Shown one piece after another: positions 62,600 to 64,000 of a stretch of DNA of 64,000 nt. The stretch comes from Onstottus_B arcticum (GTDB lineage Bacteria; Acidobacteriota; Blastocatellia; UBA7656): positions 9,339 to 73,338 of the forward strand of contig JBBPIE010000035.1 in the NCBI GenBank assembly GCA_038040485.1, read 5' to 3'. Numbering within the stretch: position 1 is the first letter of the stretch; every line of letters begins with the position of its first letter. Both the position numbers and the translations under genes were made by a program. The notes under the pieces are model-generated. The model saw nothing but the letters and a program-made list of their open reading frames with translations, was not told where the DNA came from and did no database searches.

Positions 62600-62605
62600 T
62601 ATAAT
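62600..62605 (+). promoter_or_regulatory. Candidate -10 box for the TonB-like gene
   Basis: TATAAT occurs about 36 bases before the start at 62641. No good -35 box is seen at 17 bases distance, so the assignment is weak. Confidence 0.35.
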
Positions 62606-62640
62606 GTAGGCCAACGAGCTTGAGATCAGATTGCCGCTAG

Positions 62641-63870
62641 ATGCGTCCAAGCGTCGAGGCAGTTATGAAGAGCGAAAAGGAAACTATCCCGTCGCCGCAG
62701 TCCCCCGAGGAGCGCATTTTCCACTTGATGCCCGATCCGTCGCTGGCAAGCAGGCTATTGCGCGAGTTTGGCGATCTGGCGGGTGAGCTTGGCGGCGGAT
62801 TCGCTGCGTACCTTCAAGCCGCTTTTCTTCCCGACCCAATCCATGACTGGTTTCCACTCAGAGTCGCGAGCGAGATCGGAACGACATTCGCTCACCCGCT
62901 TGAGTTCCTAGCGGGCGCCGCGTCGACCGACGAGATCGGCCGAAAGTGGCGGCGGCGGTTGGTGCCGGCGCTGGCCGCGTCGGCCGCTGTTCACGGGGCC
63001 TTGATCGTTTACTTGATTTATCTCGCGCTGTACGCGGCTTTCGGGAATGTGCGTGTTGTGGATAAGGATTATAGGAAGTTCGATCCCTCAATCCTGACGG
63101 TTCACCTGAAATACCCGCCTCAGATGCTGAAAGCACCGCAGAGCGACAAGACACTTGCGCTTGAAGAGATTCGCGAGCGGGCCAAGAAGCGCCGGGAACA
63201 GATCGCTCGCGACCGCGCCGCGCGTGAGGAAAGGGAAAAGGCCGAGCGGGAAAAGGCCGAGAAGGAAAGAAAGGAAGCCGAGCAGAAAGCGGCCGAGTTA
63301 GCGGCGAAGGAGAAACCAAAGGTCAATGCGTCGGAGTTTGGCGAGGTCAACGAAGCTCCCATCAAAGACATGGTAGCTAAAGTCTATTCGCTCTATCAGG
63401 CCGGAACACTCAACGTGGACGTCACGAGCCTGACGGTGATGGCCGGGTTCAAGATCGAGAAAGACGGTTCGCTTTCGAACATCAAGATTATCAAGTCATC
63501 AGGCAACAAGCTGCTCGATGAAAAGGCCGCGGAACTCCTCTGGATGATCGGCGAGTCTCACGCGCTTGGTCCGATATCCGATTTGTCTTCGGGCTCCATC
63601 AAACTGGATTTGACTGAGAACACGTCGCGGCTCACCGTCACCGCGTTTGCGGCGACGCCGGATGCGGCGAAGGCAAAGGCTGACTTGCTCAACCTATTGT
63701 TCTCACTGATGCGAATGGCGAGGAAGAAAGACAGCCCCGATGTAGCTGAGCTCCTGTCGATGTTGAAAGTACGAAGCGACAACAAGCGCATCGATGCGGA
63801 GCTTTCAGTATCGCGCGCCCGTGCCACCGAGATGATGAACGCGAGGTTCGGCTCCAAACCACAACAGTAG
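62641..63870 (+). CDS. TonB/TolA-like energy transducer protein
   Basis: A 409-residue protein. The N-terminal about 105 residues are cytoplasmic, followed by a membrane helix (about 107-134), a highly charged Glu/Lys/Arg helix (about 173-226, REKAEREKAEKERKEAEQ) and a C-terminal domain of the TonB/TolA type (about 240-400, FKIEKDGSLSNIKIIKSSGN). It would span the periplasm and couple inner-membrane energy to an outer-membrane partner. The cytoplasmic part is longer than in usual TonB. A tandem inverted element begins at the stop codon, so the stop lies in the repeat arm. Confidence 0.82.
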   Translation: MRPSVEAVMKSEKETIPSPQSPEERIFHLMPDPSLASRLLREFGDLAGELGGGFAAYLQAAFLPDPIHDWFPLRVASEIGTTFAHPLEFLAGAASTDEIGRKWRRRLVPALAASAAVHGALIVYLIYLALYAAFGNVRVVDKDYRKFDPSILTVHLKYPPQMLKAPQSDKTLALEEIRERAKKRREQIARDRAAREEREKAEREKAEKERKEAEQKAAELAAKEKPKVNASEFGEVNEAPIKDMVAKVYSLYQAGTLNVDVTSLTVMAGFKIEKDGSLSNIKIIKSSGNKLLDEKAAELLWMIGESHALGPISDLSSGSIKLDLTENTSRLTVTAFAATPDAAKAKADLLNLLFSLMRMARKKDSPDVAELLSMLKVRSDNKRIDAELSVSRARATEMMNARFGSKPQQ

Positions 63871-63957
63871 TCAGTAGTCAGTAGTCCGTAGTCCGTAGTC
63901 CGTAGTAAGAGGACTAAGAGAACTGAAAGGACTACGAAGTACGGACTACTGACTACT
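63866..63957. repeat. Inverted tandem-heptamer element (agtagtc units)
   Basis: agtagtc and cgtagtc units at 63866-63906 are inverted (gactact) at 63929-63957. The TAG stop of the TonB-like gene (63868-63870) is inside the first unit. Confidence 0.85.
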
Positions 63958-64000
63958 TCTTAAGTGCCACGACATTGTTGACATCGAAAAGTGCCATGAC

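Overview
The window looks like a chromosome segment of a Gram-negative soil bacterium, most likely an Acidobacteriota member of the Blastocatellia type. This placement is an inference from gene content: an Omp85 barrel protein and a TonB-like protein (outer membrane), a PEGA-domain Ser/Thr kinase, PilZ proteins, large hybrid histidine kinases, and many short intergenic inverted repeats. No rRNA or phylogenetic marker search was possible. Two runs of exactly 100 N (10563-10662 and 32571-32670) show that this is a scaffold; both gaps lie inside repeats.

Layout. (1) 1-14017, all minus strand: a secreted protein cut by the left edge, a 1447-residue multi-pass membrane protein, a VWA / MoxR-type AAA+ pair, then a cluster with a zinc-ribbon membrane protein, an HU-domain/actin-like fusion, a membrane-anchored amidase and a zinc-ribbon SPOR protein, and a PilZ protein. 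(2) 14509-26037: a PEGA Ser/Thr kinase, a small zinc-finger-like protein, lipA, a second PilZ gene with a promoter that predicts a leaderless mRNA, an Omp85 protein, an SDR oxidoreductase, and an ABC ATPase / FtsX-like permease / AttH lipocalin operon. (3) 26.3-33.2 kb: an island of very small stress-type genes (metallothionein, CsbD, YflT-like, ferritin-like, lmo0937, DUF3309, DUF1003 and others). Several are below 60 codons and most have strong Shine-Dalgarno sites. (4) 33.2-40.8 kb: an NtrC-type regulator and two hybrid histidine kinases. (5) 41.8-51.35 kb: an accessory region with a complete RHS protein carrying a cysteine-rich C-terminus, an ankyrin lipoprotein candidate, DUF4126, an AIPR phage-resistance-type protein and pseudogene debris, ending at tRNA-Arg and tRNA-Pro. 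(6) 51.6-64 kb: ordinary housekeeping: M16 protease, MBL hydrolase, a GxxExxY protein flanked by inverted repeats, purB-purS-purQ and purL, an esterase, Nudix, Uma2, an aldo/keto reductase and a TonB-like protein.

The most unusual content is the 8.1-13.4 kb cluster. There a nucleoid-type DNA-binding domain (HU) is fused in frame to an actin-like ATPase fold, next to an amidase and a SPOR protein, so it could link DNA to cell-wall division machinery. The second theme is a set of more than ten intergenic elements built the same way: short tandem units, a spacer, then the same units inverted. One of them has become the signal-peptide coding part of a gene. The third is the RHS protein with its cysteine-rich tip and a neighbouring ankyrin protein that could be its immunity partner.
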